Source: Coniella vitis
Taxonomy: Eukaryota; Ascomycota; Sordariomycetes; Diaporthales; Schizoparmaceae
Length of the DNA: 64,000 bases
NCBI GenBank assembly: GCA_011317545.1
Contig: WUJK01000011.1
Location: 77,501 to 141,500, forward strand
Reading direction: 5' to 3'
Part shown: in pieces, positions 1 through 11,815 of the stretch
How positions within the stretch are numbered: position 1 is the stretch's first letter
How the letters are laid out: each line of letters begins with the position of its first letter
Notes under the pieces: generated by a model
Database searches by the model: none
What the model saw: only the letters and a program-made list of their open reading frames with translations
What the model was told of the DNA's origin: nothing
Program-made: the position numbers and the translations under genes

Positions 1-1144
1 CGGAGCCGTAACTAATATTGTCAAGGGAGAGATAGTTCCCATTATGCGGCAGGATCGAGCTTTCGGAGCCCAGCATCGAGTGAACGAAAGAACAAGAGCC
101 ACTATCCGCGCCCTACAGAAAAGCCAAAAAAACAGTGCTTATTTTCAGCAACTAAATAGGGCCCATATATTCCTTTTTCCATGCTTCTTATACATATTAT
201 CGAGTACTTGAATTCAATTCACACGAAGTATCGCCCACCAAGGAACTTTGTTCAATTTATCTATTTTAATATATAATCCAAAAGTACTCAGCTATAAATG
301 TATTATGCAAAATTAATTCTAACTCTAGCAACGACATGCGGGCGACATCTGTGCCTCGAGGCATTAGGTCAGCTTCTGTCGCTAGCCTCCACGGGCTGGC
401 ATCCTAATGCTAGAGCAGTGTCCCCAGCCTTTGCCCGGGTACTCCGGGAATCGGATGGCGTGGGCCAACTGCACCAGACGGTGCTTACGGGGCCGTTGAA
501 AGCCAACTGCAATGGCAGGGTGCCAACAAAATTTAGCGCATTCTTTGAAATGCAGATCCTTTTTGCTACATGCGTGTCACATCGAGCTTAACTCACTCCT
601 TTCAACCACCAGGAAAAGATCCGATCAAAGAGCAAAAGCAAGTAAAAAAACAAAAGATCATACAACAGCACAGTGAGTTCGCGATCGCTACTATCTCTTT
701 CTATATCATCTCGTTATAAAGATACTGTAGGTAGAAATTGTGAGTCGGCTCCTTTTTGTTGGCACCTTTGGGTGGGTGGGGCTTACAAGGCCGAAGGAAG
801 CCAACTGCAGCAGGTGAGTCTTATCAGGTCGTACTTTGAAATCCAACTGCAGTAGGTTGGCCTTATCGATGTCCCCGATCGGATTCGCGTTCCGTTATCA
901 ATTCTGTTGCTGACCTATTTGAAAACTTTCACGAGACTTACTCTTGCAGGGACCGTAGTTCAGCAGGTTGCCAGCCTAGCCTTCTTTCGTCTTCTCCCTC
1001 ACATTCACCTATTTCTTCTAAATTATTGCCTTAAATATCTCGTGGTCTGGAGCTTTCTATCCTCTTTTCCTGTTCATCGAGCCCAAGTGCGCATCTTGTC
1101 GAAGTGCGCAGGTTATATCGAGTTGGCCCTGCAATTTTAAAATC
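1..1144. other. intergenic region upstream of the P450
   Basis: No convincing gene is visible. Short frames here have no recognisable domains. The stretch does contain a cluster of related direct repeats built on CCAACTGCA between 465 and 851, listed separately. Confidence 0.6.
465..851 (+). promoter_or_regulatory. cluster of four CCAACTGCA direct repeats
   Basis: The 9-mer CCAACTGCA occurs at 465-473, 503-511, 801-809 and 843-851, all on the same strand. The second and third copies share an upstream segment beginning GCTTAC and containing GGCCG, so they look like diverged copies of a unit of about 35-40 bp. The cluster lies 300-700 bp upstream of the P450 start. A binding-site cluster or a decayed small repeat are both possible; no factor is identified. 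Confidence 0.35.
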
Positions 1145-3023
1145 ATGATCATTATGGATTTTATTCTGTCGGGAGCGAAATACGCTGCTTTCTTCTTTAT
1201 ACCATATGTTAGTAAAGCAAAGACGTTGATTCATAAAGCTAAAGTAATGCACTAATAAGCGCCACATAGGCTTTCATCTTTGCTTGCTACCAGGTCTTCT
1301 TTCACCCCTTAAGCAAGTATCCAGGGCCACTAGCTGCGAAACTGACCGATGCCTACGCTGGCTTCTACGCTATCTGCATGCGCCTTCACTTAGCAACCGA
1401 CTCGGACCTGAAGAAGTATGGTAAGACTTTCATGTGGCAAACATGCTCGAGCCTTTGGCAAAAGAGAAGATTTATCGCGATACTGACTTGAAACTCACCA
1501 AATAGGTCCCGTCATTCGCATGGTCCCAACAAGCTGGTCTTCAACTCAGCGGAAGCTCTACGAGGTGAGAATGCTTAGGTGCAACGAAAATTGGGTTTAG
1601 TCTTGCAAATGGAAACAAGACATCGTTGATGCTAACATTCGTAGATATTTACGCAAATGAACGAGTCACCAAATCACATGTCTACCTACTCACCAGCGCC
1701 CCTGGAAACACCAGCATTTTCAATACCATCGACAAACGCCAACACAGCATTAAACGCCGACTCATTGGCCAAGCCGTTAGTGAAAAAGCCATGCGCGACT
1801 TTGAACCAACCATGACCAAGCAAATCGACATCTTTATCGACCAGATCCGTGAGGCCAGCCGAACTGCCACGCCCGTCGACATGAGCGACCACATCAAGCG
1901 ACTCGGCATGGACATTGTCGGTCTTCTAGCTTTCGGCTTCCCGCTCAACATGCAAACTGAGGAGACGTACCGCTTCATGAACCGAGGCCTTAATGTCGGC
2001 GGTTACCGCGCCCATTGCTTTATGCAGTTCCCGCTTATCAAAAGATTTGGCATTGAGCACTTGCTGGCATTTGCATCGCGGAGCCAGCGCACAAAGTACG
2101 TTCAGATGATGCAGCGCATGATTGGCACGCGCCTTGCCGAGGACAAGCACACGAGACACGACCTCTACTCAGTCGTGGCCGACTATCTCGACAACCCGAC
2201 AGATGGCATTACGACAAGCCAGCTCTGGTCCGAGGCCTTGTTCTTTTTCCCTGCAGGTTTGTCTTTGCCTCCTCGTCATACAGTTCTCTAATCCGCCACA
2301 AGGCGATGACAGGTCGAGAAAAGCGTAGCTAACGTTTGTATTTCTTAAGGTGGTGAAACAACCTCCACCGCCCTCGCCGCGCTCTTCTTCTACCTCGTCT
2401 GCAATCCAGAGGTGTACAAGACACTCTCGGCGGAGATTCGTAGCACCTTTTCTAGCAGCACAGATATCTGTGGGGGCCCAACACTTGCCAGTTGCCGCTA
2501 CCTGCGTGCATGTATAGACGAGACGCTGCGTATGACCCCTCCCGTTTCCGGCACGTTGTGGCGCGAGCTCTACGCCGACGAAAGGAATCAGCCCTTCATC
2601 CTAGATGGCCACGTCGTACCGCCGGGAACGCAGGTTGGTGTGTGCACCTACTCGCTGCACCACAACGAAAAGTACTTTGCCGAGCCGTATGCCTTTCGTC
2701 CCGAGCGCTGGCTCATCAACAAACATGACGTCGATGGCGAGGCGCGGCTGCGTTTGATGAATTCGGCTTTTTGCCCTTTCTCGCTGGGTCCGCGCGGCTG
2801 CGCGGGCAAGGCCATGGCGTATCTGGAAGCCAGCCTTGTAATTGCAAAGACCATCTGGGCCTTTGACTTTCAACTTGCGCCCGGTGGCAAATCGGGCGGC
2901 GGTGCGCCCAACAAGAGCCCTGGCCGGAGACGTGAGGATGAATTCCAGTTGTATGATATATTTGCAGCCTTGCATAATGGGCCTGAGTTAGTCTTCACTC
3001 GTTTGGAAGGCGCCAAAGCTTAG
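1145..3023 (+). CDS. cytochrome P450 monooxygenase, probable frameshift in exon 3
   Basis: Heme-thiolate monooxygenase expected in the ER membrane. Five exons fit: 1145-1207, 1294-1420, 1506-1564, 1645-2256 and 2350-3023. The N-terminus is a short hydrophobic anchor followed by FHPLSKYPGP. The I-helix is AGGETT (about residue 287, across the last intron), the K-helix ExxR is DETLR, PERW lies near 404, and the heme loop FCPFSLGPRGCAG has its Cys near 437. The P450 closest in style is the fungal benzoate/toxin-pathway type; the substrate is unknown. Oddity: in exon 3 the frame reading PVIRM (to about 1525) and the frame reading PNKLVFNSAEALR (from about 1527) differ by one base, as if one G were missing from the expected RMGPNK. 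The two flanking introns agree with the two different frames, so no splice choice repairs it. This is either a real null allele or a sequencing error. With the base restored the length would be about 511 aa, normal for the family. No biosynthetic cluster genes are adjacent. Confidence 0.85.
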
Positions 3024-4961
3024 GAGAAAAGAGTGTTTAGGAGTTCAGCATCTATTGGACGGCACTGCTGCAGAAAGTTTGAATATTTCAAGTTAGATAA
3101 GTAACATGTCGTCAAGTTGGGATATACTGTATATGTGACCTGAATCTGACACTTTTCTATCTAATGTGAACCTGGAAATGTGTTTAAAGACTTGCGTTTC
3201 AATTGATGAAGAGGCGTAGCCCTCAGCAGCCCTGATATGCCTCTCGTAGAATATGCCGCCAATTCCAATGTGCAGTCTTCACGACGTGATCAGAGTCAAA
3301 AGACTAAAACCATTATGTCCCAGATCAAGAAAAGTTCACGTGGTAACAACATCTGCAATTCGGTTCATCCATTTATTACTGGAGAAGAATCCCATCACTA
3401 GATGGGTTGCCATACAGAAATTTCCTTGAAAGTATCAATATTGATAAGCTCTGTCCATAGACTAGCAAGTGCATGGAATCTGGAGAATATGCGCATGTCT
3501 TCAAATTGTCGAGTCGAGCGTTACCACTTTTATACCGGCCAGCCCCCTTGAGGGCTATGGGATGGATTCTCACCTGCGAGGGGCAGCAAACATCGAGGAC
3601 GCATATACCGGGATCTGATTCATTCAAGGTTAGCCCAACTAAGCATGACGACTAAACAACAATCAGATGCAAGGACGCGTCCAGACATTCTAGGCCTTTT
3701 GCAGTTGCAAGAAAGTTTCAAAATTGGTGAGCGCTGCGCACGTATTATATCCATATGCTTTTGCTGAGTTCGTAACAGGAAGTATTCAACCGGAATGGAG
3801 CGAACAAACAATAGCATGACTCTCGGAGTGCAATGTGCACTGATTGAGCTTGGCATGCTCTTCCATTTTGAGTGTTAAAAATACCTTGGGCATTGATTTA
3901 CGAGTCTCCTCTATAGTGCTCAACAAGGATACATACAATTATAACCGGTTGCCTACCGCACGCGTTCATGCTGAAAATCCAATATTTATCAACTATATAC
4001 CTCACTCACCTGCGAGAAGTTCAAGCAAGACAACGGACAGTGCTAATGTCAAACCTTGACTCGGCCTATAAAATAGAAGGGAAAAAGAAAAAAAGTAAAA
4101 TCCCGGCGAGATTGCATGCCAACTTATTAGAAATGGTCACAGCAACCTGTGCCAGAAGTAGGTTTTGTATGCTAAATAATTATACCGGTAGTTCATGTCC
4201 TAACGTGAACCTCCAACTTATCATGCGGCCATACTGAAGAACAGGTGAAAAAGATGAGATAATCTGCAGGAGCATGGAAATCTGTCTAGGATTCACTATG
4301 CTGAATAAAGAGGATTAGGTTTATATTCGCTCCGTCTCATGTACTTGTACGCTGTGCGACTGAAATACCGACATTTACTTATATTTCTTTATGTACTGAA
4401 TCTTAGACCCATACAAAACGTGCATCTTACTGTCTTTCTCTCCGATTAACAGGATCTTTGCTCGTGTAAAGAATTTCCCATGCTGTTAGATATAACACAT
4501 CTATATGAATATCTAGGATGAACCATAGTTTCGGCACTGTGTTGCAGTGCCCATCCGTCGGCACGTTCTTACACATTAAGAGATGCACCTAGAAGTCGAA
4601 GGGTTTCTCGAGCTCTGGGTGTAAATAGTACTATCTAATGTTTATCCAAGAATGTGACTAGCTCATCTTTTTTCCGCGGCGTTACCGTTTGCGGAATTTG
4701 CTAACACCAATGAGTTTTCGAAGCTAGAATGCGTGCATGCTAGGTTTTGTTCCCATGGGTTGCAATCGGTTTAGCGTACTATTTTCGTCGGCTCATTTCT
4801 CCTATGTACCACCACCATCCCACCGATTCCACAAACACAACCTTGATATATATACGTTTTGTAGTAATTGTGTCGGCCGATCTCGTCAAGTTCACGCCTT
4901 ATATTCTCTCCCGTTGAGCCAGGACTAGCTAAGTCATCTGCGAGCGTTAATCAACCTTCAC
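3024..4961. other. intergenic region, no gene seen
   Basis: About 1.9 kb between the P450 and the rhodopsin-domain gene. Short frames on both strands lack domains, signal peptides or sensible codon patterns. It is moderately AT-rich but does not show the extreme CA/TG loss of the 30-57 kb block. Confidence 0.6.
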
Positions 4962-6724
4962 ATGCCAAGCGGCTTTTTTCAACCTTTGATGAATATGGAT
5001 CCCGTTCCAGTAGATCACAGCCTTGACAAGCAGTCGTTATCCGGCTTCTCGATAAGGCTTTCAGTTGGATTAGGAATCGTCAGTACGCTGCTAGTTACAG
5101 CCCGCATATACAGGAGAGCCGTCCAGCTCCGGAGTGCCGGCCTTGACGATGTTTTCATCATTATCAGTCAGGTAAGAAAGCACCTTGTCAATGTACGAAC
5201 CTAGTTTATCATTACCGCAGTCGATATCACTAAGGGAGGCAGTGGCTTATTTTTCATTAGGTCTTTATAATTGGTTTGAATGTCACGACGATAATAGGTG
5301 TGTGGAGCTTTGCGATTGAGCTCTTCTTTTTGTTGTTCCGCTGCCCTTGCTCACACCTTGTCCTTCTACCTGGCCCATCACCTCGTTACTTTACCATGCC
5401 CTCTCATTCTGAATGTCTTTATTCTGGCCCTCTGAGAAAGGTATGATAAGGGAAGGAGTATCGATAACGGCACTAACATAACGGTTAGCGACGCGCTTTG
5501 GCCTCGGCCGACACGTTTGGGTTGTTGCTCTCGCGGACGTTGTCCGGCATACCCAATGCATCTTCGCATCAATACATCTTTACCTTTGGTCAATGATGTG
5601 TACCAAGATCAGCCTTTTGTTCCAATACCGCCGAATATTCACCGCGGCATGGCTCCAGCGTACCACACTGATATTAGCTATTTCTTTCTTCGTATGGACT
5701 GCCACGCAGATCGTCTTAACTTCGTGCTCCTGCGCGCCCATTAGCTTCCTTTACCCTTCTATGGCACATAGATGTCTGGATCCTCGCCCCGTCTGGATTG
5801 CTGGGAGTTCTCTTAACATCTTAACGGATTTCATTGTCTGTTTGCTGCCGATACCTCTCGTCAAGACTCTGCAGCTACCTACAAGGCAGAAGGTCTTGCT
5901 CTGTGTGATGTTCGCATTGGGATTTTTGTGAGTCAACGCCTTTCTTAAGCTTCGTCTCCGGGTGCAATTTTGCATCGTCATTTAGCACTATATCACGGCA
6001 TCCTTGTGATACCCTTTCGGGTCAATGTTATGGTCACTTTGGCTCAACAATCATGGGTTAAGAAGTCATCCTATGGTTTCGCAATCTGTGCCATGCGGTA
6101 AACTGCATGCGATGAGCTGCTCTCAATGGTTAAACCGTGGGACAGAAAGATATGTTCATGCACTGCTACTATATCTCCAATACTAACATGCCCCACTGCT
6201 CTAGAGTATGTATAGTCTCGGTTTTGCGAACCTTGGTTCTTGCCCGTCCGGTTACACCAGATACGACCTGGGTGGGTGTAACACCGGTGGCTTTATCAAT
6301 GGTGGAAGCAAACTCTGCTGTTATTTGCTCATGCTTGCCAATGGTTTGGTCACTTGCCAAGCCGTTGTTAGCATTTATACCACTGTGGAAAGACAAAACT
6401 AAGCATACAATTAAGTCGATGTGGACCTCAACTTCTCATCAAACTTCCATCGCAATCACATCGACATCGCAATCACCTGGGAAGAGGAGATCCGACATAT
6501 TCCAGAACGGAGAACAATGCTCAGGTACCAATTCAACCGGCGATGCGCAATGTCGGAGCCCCTGCTCCGTTGATGATTTGAGATCAGAACGGATTACTCA
6601 CCTTCACAAAAACCGGCCATACTATCAAAGCAGGTCAACGTCTTCAAATGTTAGTGCAGGGTCGGAGTGCGTATGCCCTAATTATGAAGTAGGAACTGGC
6701 ACGGGTAATGGTATTATATGCTAA
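4962..6724 (+). CDS. fungal rhodopsin-domain integral membrane protein (PTH11-like)
   Basis: Predicted seven-helix plasma-membrane protein of the large fungal 'rhodopsin domain' family, related to PTH11-type receptors; ligand unknown. I infer four exons: 4962-5171, 5261-5297, 5489-5927 and 6205-6724, giving 401 codons in frame. Helix 1 follows QSLSGFSIRL. Helix 2 spans DDVFIIISQ/VFIIGLNVTTIIA across the first two introns. The family hallmark GLGRHVW follows, then TKISLLFQYRRIF (helix 4 entry), the CLDPRPVWIAGSSLNILTD segment, PIPLVKTLQLPTRQK, and the last helix in exon 4 (EANSAVICSCLP). The family C-terminal tail is hydrophilic, as here. The ATG at 4962 is followed by a short polar N-terminus, normal for the family. 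No CFEM domain is present. The third intron (277 nt) is long for this genome but both splice sites are consensus and rejoin the frame exactly. Confidence 0.85.
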
Positions 6725-7748
6725 GGAAGGTAAAGGTATATGAATCAGATAGATTACATAGCATTGATATATCGGCTGGCAGTATCCCAGTGCCGTAGCT
6801 ACCCTACCAGGTGAAACCGTACTCATGTCTATTCAAAATATGCATACATATAGCGACAATGTGAGCAATAACTCGAAAGCTCTTACTGAATGGTACCCCT
6901 TTAGATATCAACTTCTCATCTTACTAGCACACAGTTCATCACGATGTATGGGACAAAGCCCGCTACTTAGTACATTTGTATAATGGCTTAGATTCTGGAG
7001 AAGGGCACAAATGTAGATTGCACCACAATCTCTATAGCTGTGCATGGTTGCCAAATTTAATAAGATCACAGCAACTTACGTCTGCAACTTTGCAATCCCA
7101 GAACCGTCAGACTTACGGATCCAGATTTCGGAGTTTTCAGGATCTTTTGAAGGTGTCAGAGAGTTTAGGGCCTCTCGGGCTGGGCTACGAATCGGACATA
7201 GCACGACTTTTCGTCGGGCGTGGGCCATTTCTAATGTCTGGAAGAGTATCTCTGAGAAAAGGAATTTATTTGAAAGACAAGCTCGTATCGGTAAACAACA
7301 GGACCAAACAAGAAGAAATTAACAGTCAGATCTGTGGAGGCAACTAAAGTTAGTACAATAGATCTTCATCCAGAATCGTCGGGTCACCACTCTGTTAGTG
7401 ATATGCTATGTAGCGGGGCACTCCTAAAGCGTGATGTTCGCGGGAAGAGCTCGCGCGAAGCGGAGGGATTCGGCAGTTGAGAGTTTAAGATAATAATATA
7501 TAACCTCAAGAGCAACGGCAGCTTTGGGGTGTCGATTCTACCGTAGTGCCGACACATCGTGGGTCAATAGGAAAGATAGCCTCAGGACATATATGAATCC
7601 CCGTATATAATATGAGCTACCATGATCCATACCCACGCATAACCTGTAATGCTTTCTCCCTACACAGAATTTCACACCTATGCAGATCATCTACACCATA
7701 AGAACGTGACGACTCCGGCGATTGCCAAGATATGTGCCTTGATTGGGA
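6725..7748. other. intergenic region between convergent genes
   Basis: About 1 kb between the 3' ends of the rhodopsin-domain gene and the secreted-protein gene. One 123-codon frame begins at a TTG and has no domain. Nothing else supported. Confidence 0.6.
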
Positions 7749-8530
7749 TCAGATTGGCGCTCCATTCACATTTTTAGAGTTGGAGGAGTCGTACTTCATG
7801 GCCTCGACCACGTCGGTCCCAACCGTCAGGACAAGCTGCCATCGTTCCGTACGCGGGGCTGTAATTGGATTATAATTATAAGTTTCGTGAGTTGCCAACT
7901 TGGTCAAGTCTGCTCCCAGAGCAGTGATAATGTCGTTGTAATTGGTTATTCCTCCTTCATGCGTGTAGACCATGATTTTCTTCGGGGTAAGCGTTTTAGC
8001 TTTTTCTTGAGCTTTGATGTATGCCCCAGCAGAGCTTGCCAGTTGTGCCTCCTGTCCGGCTGTAATATGGAAGGTGGTTGGTTTCCCATCGCTCCCAATG
8101 ACGAAGATAGCAGAACATCCACTTAGGCTGTACACCTTGATTGTTTCTCCAGAGTTGACAGTGGCCGACGAAAGAAAGGCATCGCCTTTAACATACCACA
8201 CACCCTCGTGTTCTATATCACATTTTTCGAACCCATGAGGTGTCGCTTCAGTTCTGTATATGAGCTTCCCAGCTTCGGGAAACTTAGTACAAGATCCCCT
8301 GGTTTTGAATTGTGAAATAGCATCATTCGCGCTTTCGGCGATCGCCACGGTGCTATCTCGTTCGATTATTTCAGCCGAACAGAATTCGGAAGTGGCCCTG
8401 AGAAGTCGTTTAGCTTGAGATATCCCAATAAATAAAGGAAAGTTATGACTCACCGGTCGTCGACGGTAGGAAGTGCGCTCACAGTCCTAGCCAAAGCGGC
8501 TAACAGGGAGAGTAGCGGGGTAAAACGCAT
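7749..8530 (-). CDS. small secreted protein with CNF1/CheD-like LSGC...His motif
   Basis: Two exons, 8530-8454 and 8397-7749, with a 56-nt intron (GTGAGT...CAG), encode 241 aa. Exon 1 is a clear signal peptide (MRFTPLLSLLAALARTVSA) with a likely cut before LPTVDDR, so the product is expected outside the cell. The mature protein has four cysteines (32, 62, 85, 120). The pattern YSLSGC (Cys120) followed 16 residues later by His136 resembles the LSGC-Cys/His arrangement known in CNF1, BLF1 and CheD glutamine deamidases, whose catalytic Cys and His lie about 12-15 residues apart. That match is a motif reading only; overall homology is not established. It could equally be an unrelated fungal effector-like protein with disulfides. 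Size and secretion are consistent with an effector or an apoplastic enzyme. Activity and target are unknown. Confidence 0.75.
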
Positions 8531-9479
8531 GTTGGAAATATGAAATTGGAAACTGAAATGTTGTTAATCGTTGAGGTTGTTTGGATGAACTTACTGATCA
8601 ATGATAATGTTGTCAAAGCCTGGAGCTGCTTTCGAATCTTGGGCATCGCGAGAATTTATAAATGCAGTGCTTCACAGCTTTAACATTGAAGCGATACCTT
8701 CACACTGGGACTCTTCTGATTAGACACATCCTCGAACCCAACATAGCTTGGAATTCAAAAGGCCATAAGCTGGCCGCATTCGTGTTTACTATTAATTACT
8801 GCTAAATTGTATGCAACACCTCAACAAGTGTCATGATTTTCCAAGAGAAGGAAAACGAAAATTAAAATAACAGGTTTAGCTCCATAAATAATGCTCAAAG
8901 TATCTCTTACTCAACCCAACATGCTTATAAGCACAATTGGGGCCGAGATTACCGATGTAACCAATTGATGTGAGCAAATGTAACCATACGTTGCATAGTA
9001 TGATAGCGCAATTCTGGATGCTGCCAAGGTCACGATCTTACAACAGAGATAAAACTATATGCGACTCAGCGTTTCATGTCAATCCACATTGTCAGATCTT
9101 CAGAGTGGAATGATTTAGTATCAATGGATGTTCTATTGATAGAACTTGATATGGAGATCCAGGGCCGATGATTGCAAAACTTGGGAACAGCGTTGCATTG
9201 GATGGCGGATCCCATGCTACCTTCTGTAGCCGCTCGACGTTTGCATTAGTGATGTGGAGTACGGTAGAGGGTATTCACCGCATAATTATTTTAAACGAAT
9301 TGTGACTCATCGAAGGCACACCTACAAAAGAAATCTGGGTATGTGCAACTCAAACCAACTCTCTCCCCTCTTTTCTTATGCGCATACGAAATTACATCTT
9401 TCTAGTGTATTCGCATTACTACGGCGGTAATGCCCAGCACCCAGCAGCATACTTGAATCTTCTTTACCAATCATTCATC
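8531..9479. other. intergenic region between divergent promoters
   Basis: Shared 5' region of the secreted-protein gene (-) and the F-box gene (+). No gene or clear repeat. An in-frame upstream ATG at 9378 could extend the F-box protein by 34 residues, but those residues do not resemble a domain. Confidence 0.5.
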
Positions 9480-11528
9480 ATGTCCCGGAGCAAGTTGATT
9501 AATCTGCCGGTAGAAATCCTGTTGCAGATTGCAACACTTATCCACGTCACGCACAAACCAAGCTTCTACGCTTTCTGTGTCATCAATAAGCACTGCCGCT
9601 CTGTTTGTGCGCTTTTGACCTTTCACGAACTTCATATCTCCGTCGATGATGATAGGGCGCTGCGGAATGACGTTGAGGCTCTTGTTAAGACGTTGTCGAG
9701 CACTGTTTGCAGCGGAGATGCTACAGAATACGTCCGCGATTTATGTATCAAAGGCACCTTGGTCATAGCTAGCAGCGACGACCGCCAGGCGACAGTGAGA
9801 GGAATGGACGACTCAGTTAGAGCTGCAAGACATGACCAGAGAATACAAAAGCTTCGATTGAAGGGCCTGGACGAAATCCTGGACGAGAATGAACCACTTT
9901 TGGACAACTATACAGGAGGATCGTACCCATTCGTCACACAGGAAGAGGACCTGGCATGGCTGCCACTAGTCAATCTTATCAAAGCACTGCCAAACCTAGA
10001 GAGGGTCAAGTACAAATGCCGCAACCAATTCCCACCAAGTCTACTAGGTGTGCTGCATAGTCATCACCCGCAGTGCCGTTTATATCACCAGACTTTTCGG
10101 TTCCGAAGCCTGCGATCCAAGTACAACTGTCTGGACCCACATGAGTTAGCACTCGCGACCTCTCGATGTCTGCACAGCATTACACTAAGATGGGGTGGCC
10201 AGAACGAGGACGGCGAACCTGATCACAATCCAAAAGCCATCATGCAGCTTGTCGCGGGCCTCGCTCCGAATCTGAAAGAAGTTTTTGTGATTCACCTGAA
10301 CTCACCAAACTACACATACCCAGAGCTGCCGTTTACTTGGTATCGTCTCCCAGGTTTCGTTCCTGGACAGACCGGATCACTGGTTTCGCTTTCCATTATT
10401 GGAATGGTTTACCCATCGCCAGCTGAGCTCAAAGCATGGGCAAAGCATACCAACTTTAGTTCATTGAAACATCTGAGCTTGGGGGGCGCGCACGACGGGA
10501 GCACCCGTGAAACTCGGTGGGCAATTCAGACAGCCGCGCTTGAATTCCTAAATCAAAATTGCTCTTTTCCACAGCTACAATCTCTTCATATTCTCCTGAT
10601 ACGTTGCCATCACAGGATCGAGAACGTTGATCCGCACGCCAACGCCAAGTTTGTGAGCGCAGCAACTACGTTTCTTAGCAATCTCCCTCCTTTGAAGAAG
10701 CTACACGTGAAAGGCTCGATTGTACCTGAAATTCTCGACACAATACTCGTGCGCCATGGACGTACAGTGGTCGATCTTATTTTGTACCCATTCGAGGATG
10801 GATGGGCCCAACTGTCAGATTACATCCCCTATGTACCCATGACAATGACGAAGACGGAAATACTCAAAATCAGAGACCATTGCGGTGTATTGCAAAGCTT
10901 ATCGATATATACCAAGCGAATAAGGTCTAGTCCGTCAGAGGTTGAGCTTTACACAAGCCTCGCCCAGATCAAGCCACTCCAATTTCTTTTCCTGACCCTG
11001 GATTGTAGCAATTGGCGAGTACGGCGCGACCCCACCCCGGAAGATGAAGCATGGTCTGATGAAGAGGATGGGAAGACATACGCGCGGAGCTGGTTGAAAG
11101 AAGGCCATGTCCGACACTCCTTCATCAATTGTGCCGTAGACGAGACTCTGGCACGGTCGATATGGAATGTCATAGCCAAGCACAAGAAAGGTAAGCGCTT
11201 GGTTTCCCTCAAATTGCATACTACTGAAGCTATGAACTTTGGCGTGATCGGACAAATTTCTCCAATGGAGGACATGGTGCGTAATCTCAGCCGCTCTTGG
11301 CTGATTGAACGAGGAGTACGGGATGATGAAAGAGATGCGATCTGTGTTAGAGAACTGGGCCTGCAGGCCAGAAAGATCCATGAGAAAGAAATGCAGGAGG
11401 GGTCTGAGACTGCAGAAAAGGGGTACTACTATGAAGAGACACAAGCACTTTTCAGGCGTATATGGCCTGTAACAGAAGCCAACGGGCATTGGATGCATGA
11501 CTGGTCGAGTCGCCCTCTGCAGATATAA
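9480..11528 (+). CDS. F-box domain protein
   Basis: 682 aa from the ATG at 9480, single exon. The N-terminus SKLINLPVEILLQIATLI, followed by INKHCRSVC...HELHI, is an F-box (about residues 5-50), which in SCF ubiquitin ligases binds Skp1 and presents substrates. The long remainder has many Leu-rich segments of the type LKHLSLGG, LQSLHILLI, LKKLHVKG and LQSLSIYTK, typical of the degenerate LRR-like tail in fungal F-box families. I chose 9480 over the in-frame ATG at 9378 because the F-box then sits at the N-terminus. Substrate unknown. Large lineage-specific F-box families are common in this group of fungi. No intron is needed to read the frame. Confidence 0.85.
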   Translation: MSRSKLINLPVEILLQIATLIHVTHKPSFYAFCVINKHCRSVCALLTFHELHISVDDDRALRNDVEALVKTLSSTVCSGDATEYVRDLCIKGTLVIASSDDRQATVRGMDDSVRAARHDQRIQKLRLKGLDEILDENEPLLDNYTGGSYPFVTQEEDLAWLPLVNLIKALPNLERVKYKCRNQFPPSLLGVLHSHHPQCRLYHQTFRFRSLRSKYNCLDPHELALATSRCLHSITLRWGGQNEDGEPDHNPKAIMQLVAGLAPNLKEVFVIHLNSPNYTYPELPFTWYRLPGFVPGQTGSLVSLSIIGMVYPSPAELKAWAKHTNFSSLKHLSLGGAHDGSTRETRWAIQTAALEFLNQNCSFPQLQSLHILLIRCHHRIENVDPHANAKFVSAATTFLSNLPPLKKLHVKGSIVPEILDTILVRHGRTVVDLILYPFEDGWAQLSDYIPYVPMTMTKTEILKIRDHCGVLQSLSIYTKRIRSSPSEVELYTSLAQIKPLQFLFLTLDCSNWRVRRDPTPEDEAWSDEEDGKTYARSWLKEGHVRHSFINCAVDETLARSIWNVIAKHKKGKRLVSLKLHTTEAMNFGVIGQISPMEDMVRNLSRSWLIERGVRDDERDAICVRELGLQARKIHEKEMQEGSETAEKGYYYEETQALFRRIWPVTEANGHWMHDWSSRPLQI

Positions 11529-11815
11529 CATAGTTGAGATCTAGTACGATTCTGGATGTGTAGTCAATCCTACTTGTCATTTGTGTCTAATTCTGTCCTA
11601 TTGCTTGGTAACGGGCAGCTAGGTACGATCAGATGCGTCCCAGGTATATAATTTAGCCAGACATGGCCTGGTTCTGATACAGCGCCGCTGTTGTGTCAGA
11701 CAATGAAAGAAATAGGGTCTTCCAATTGGCATACTGTTCTTCAGTTTCCTGACAGGACTTGACACTTCATTTCTTACAAGAAATCTTCAGGATGCCTTGC
11801 GGATGGAACAATGAT

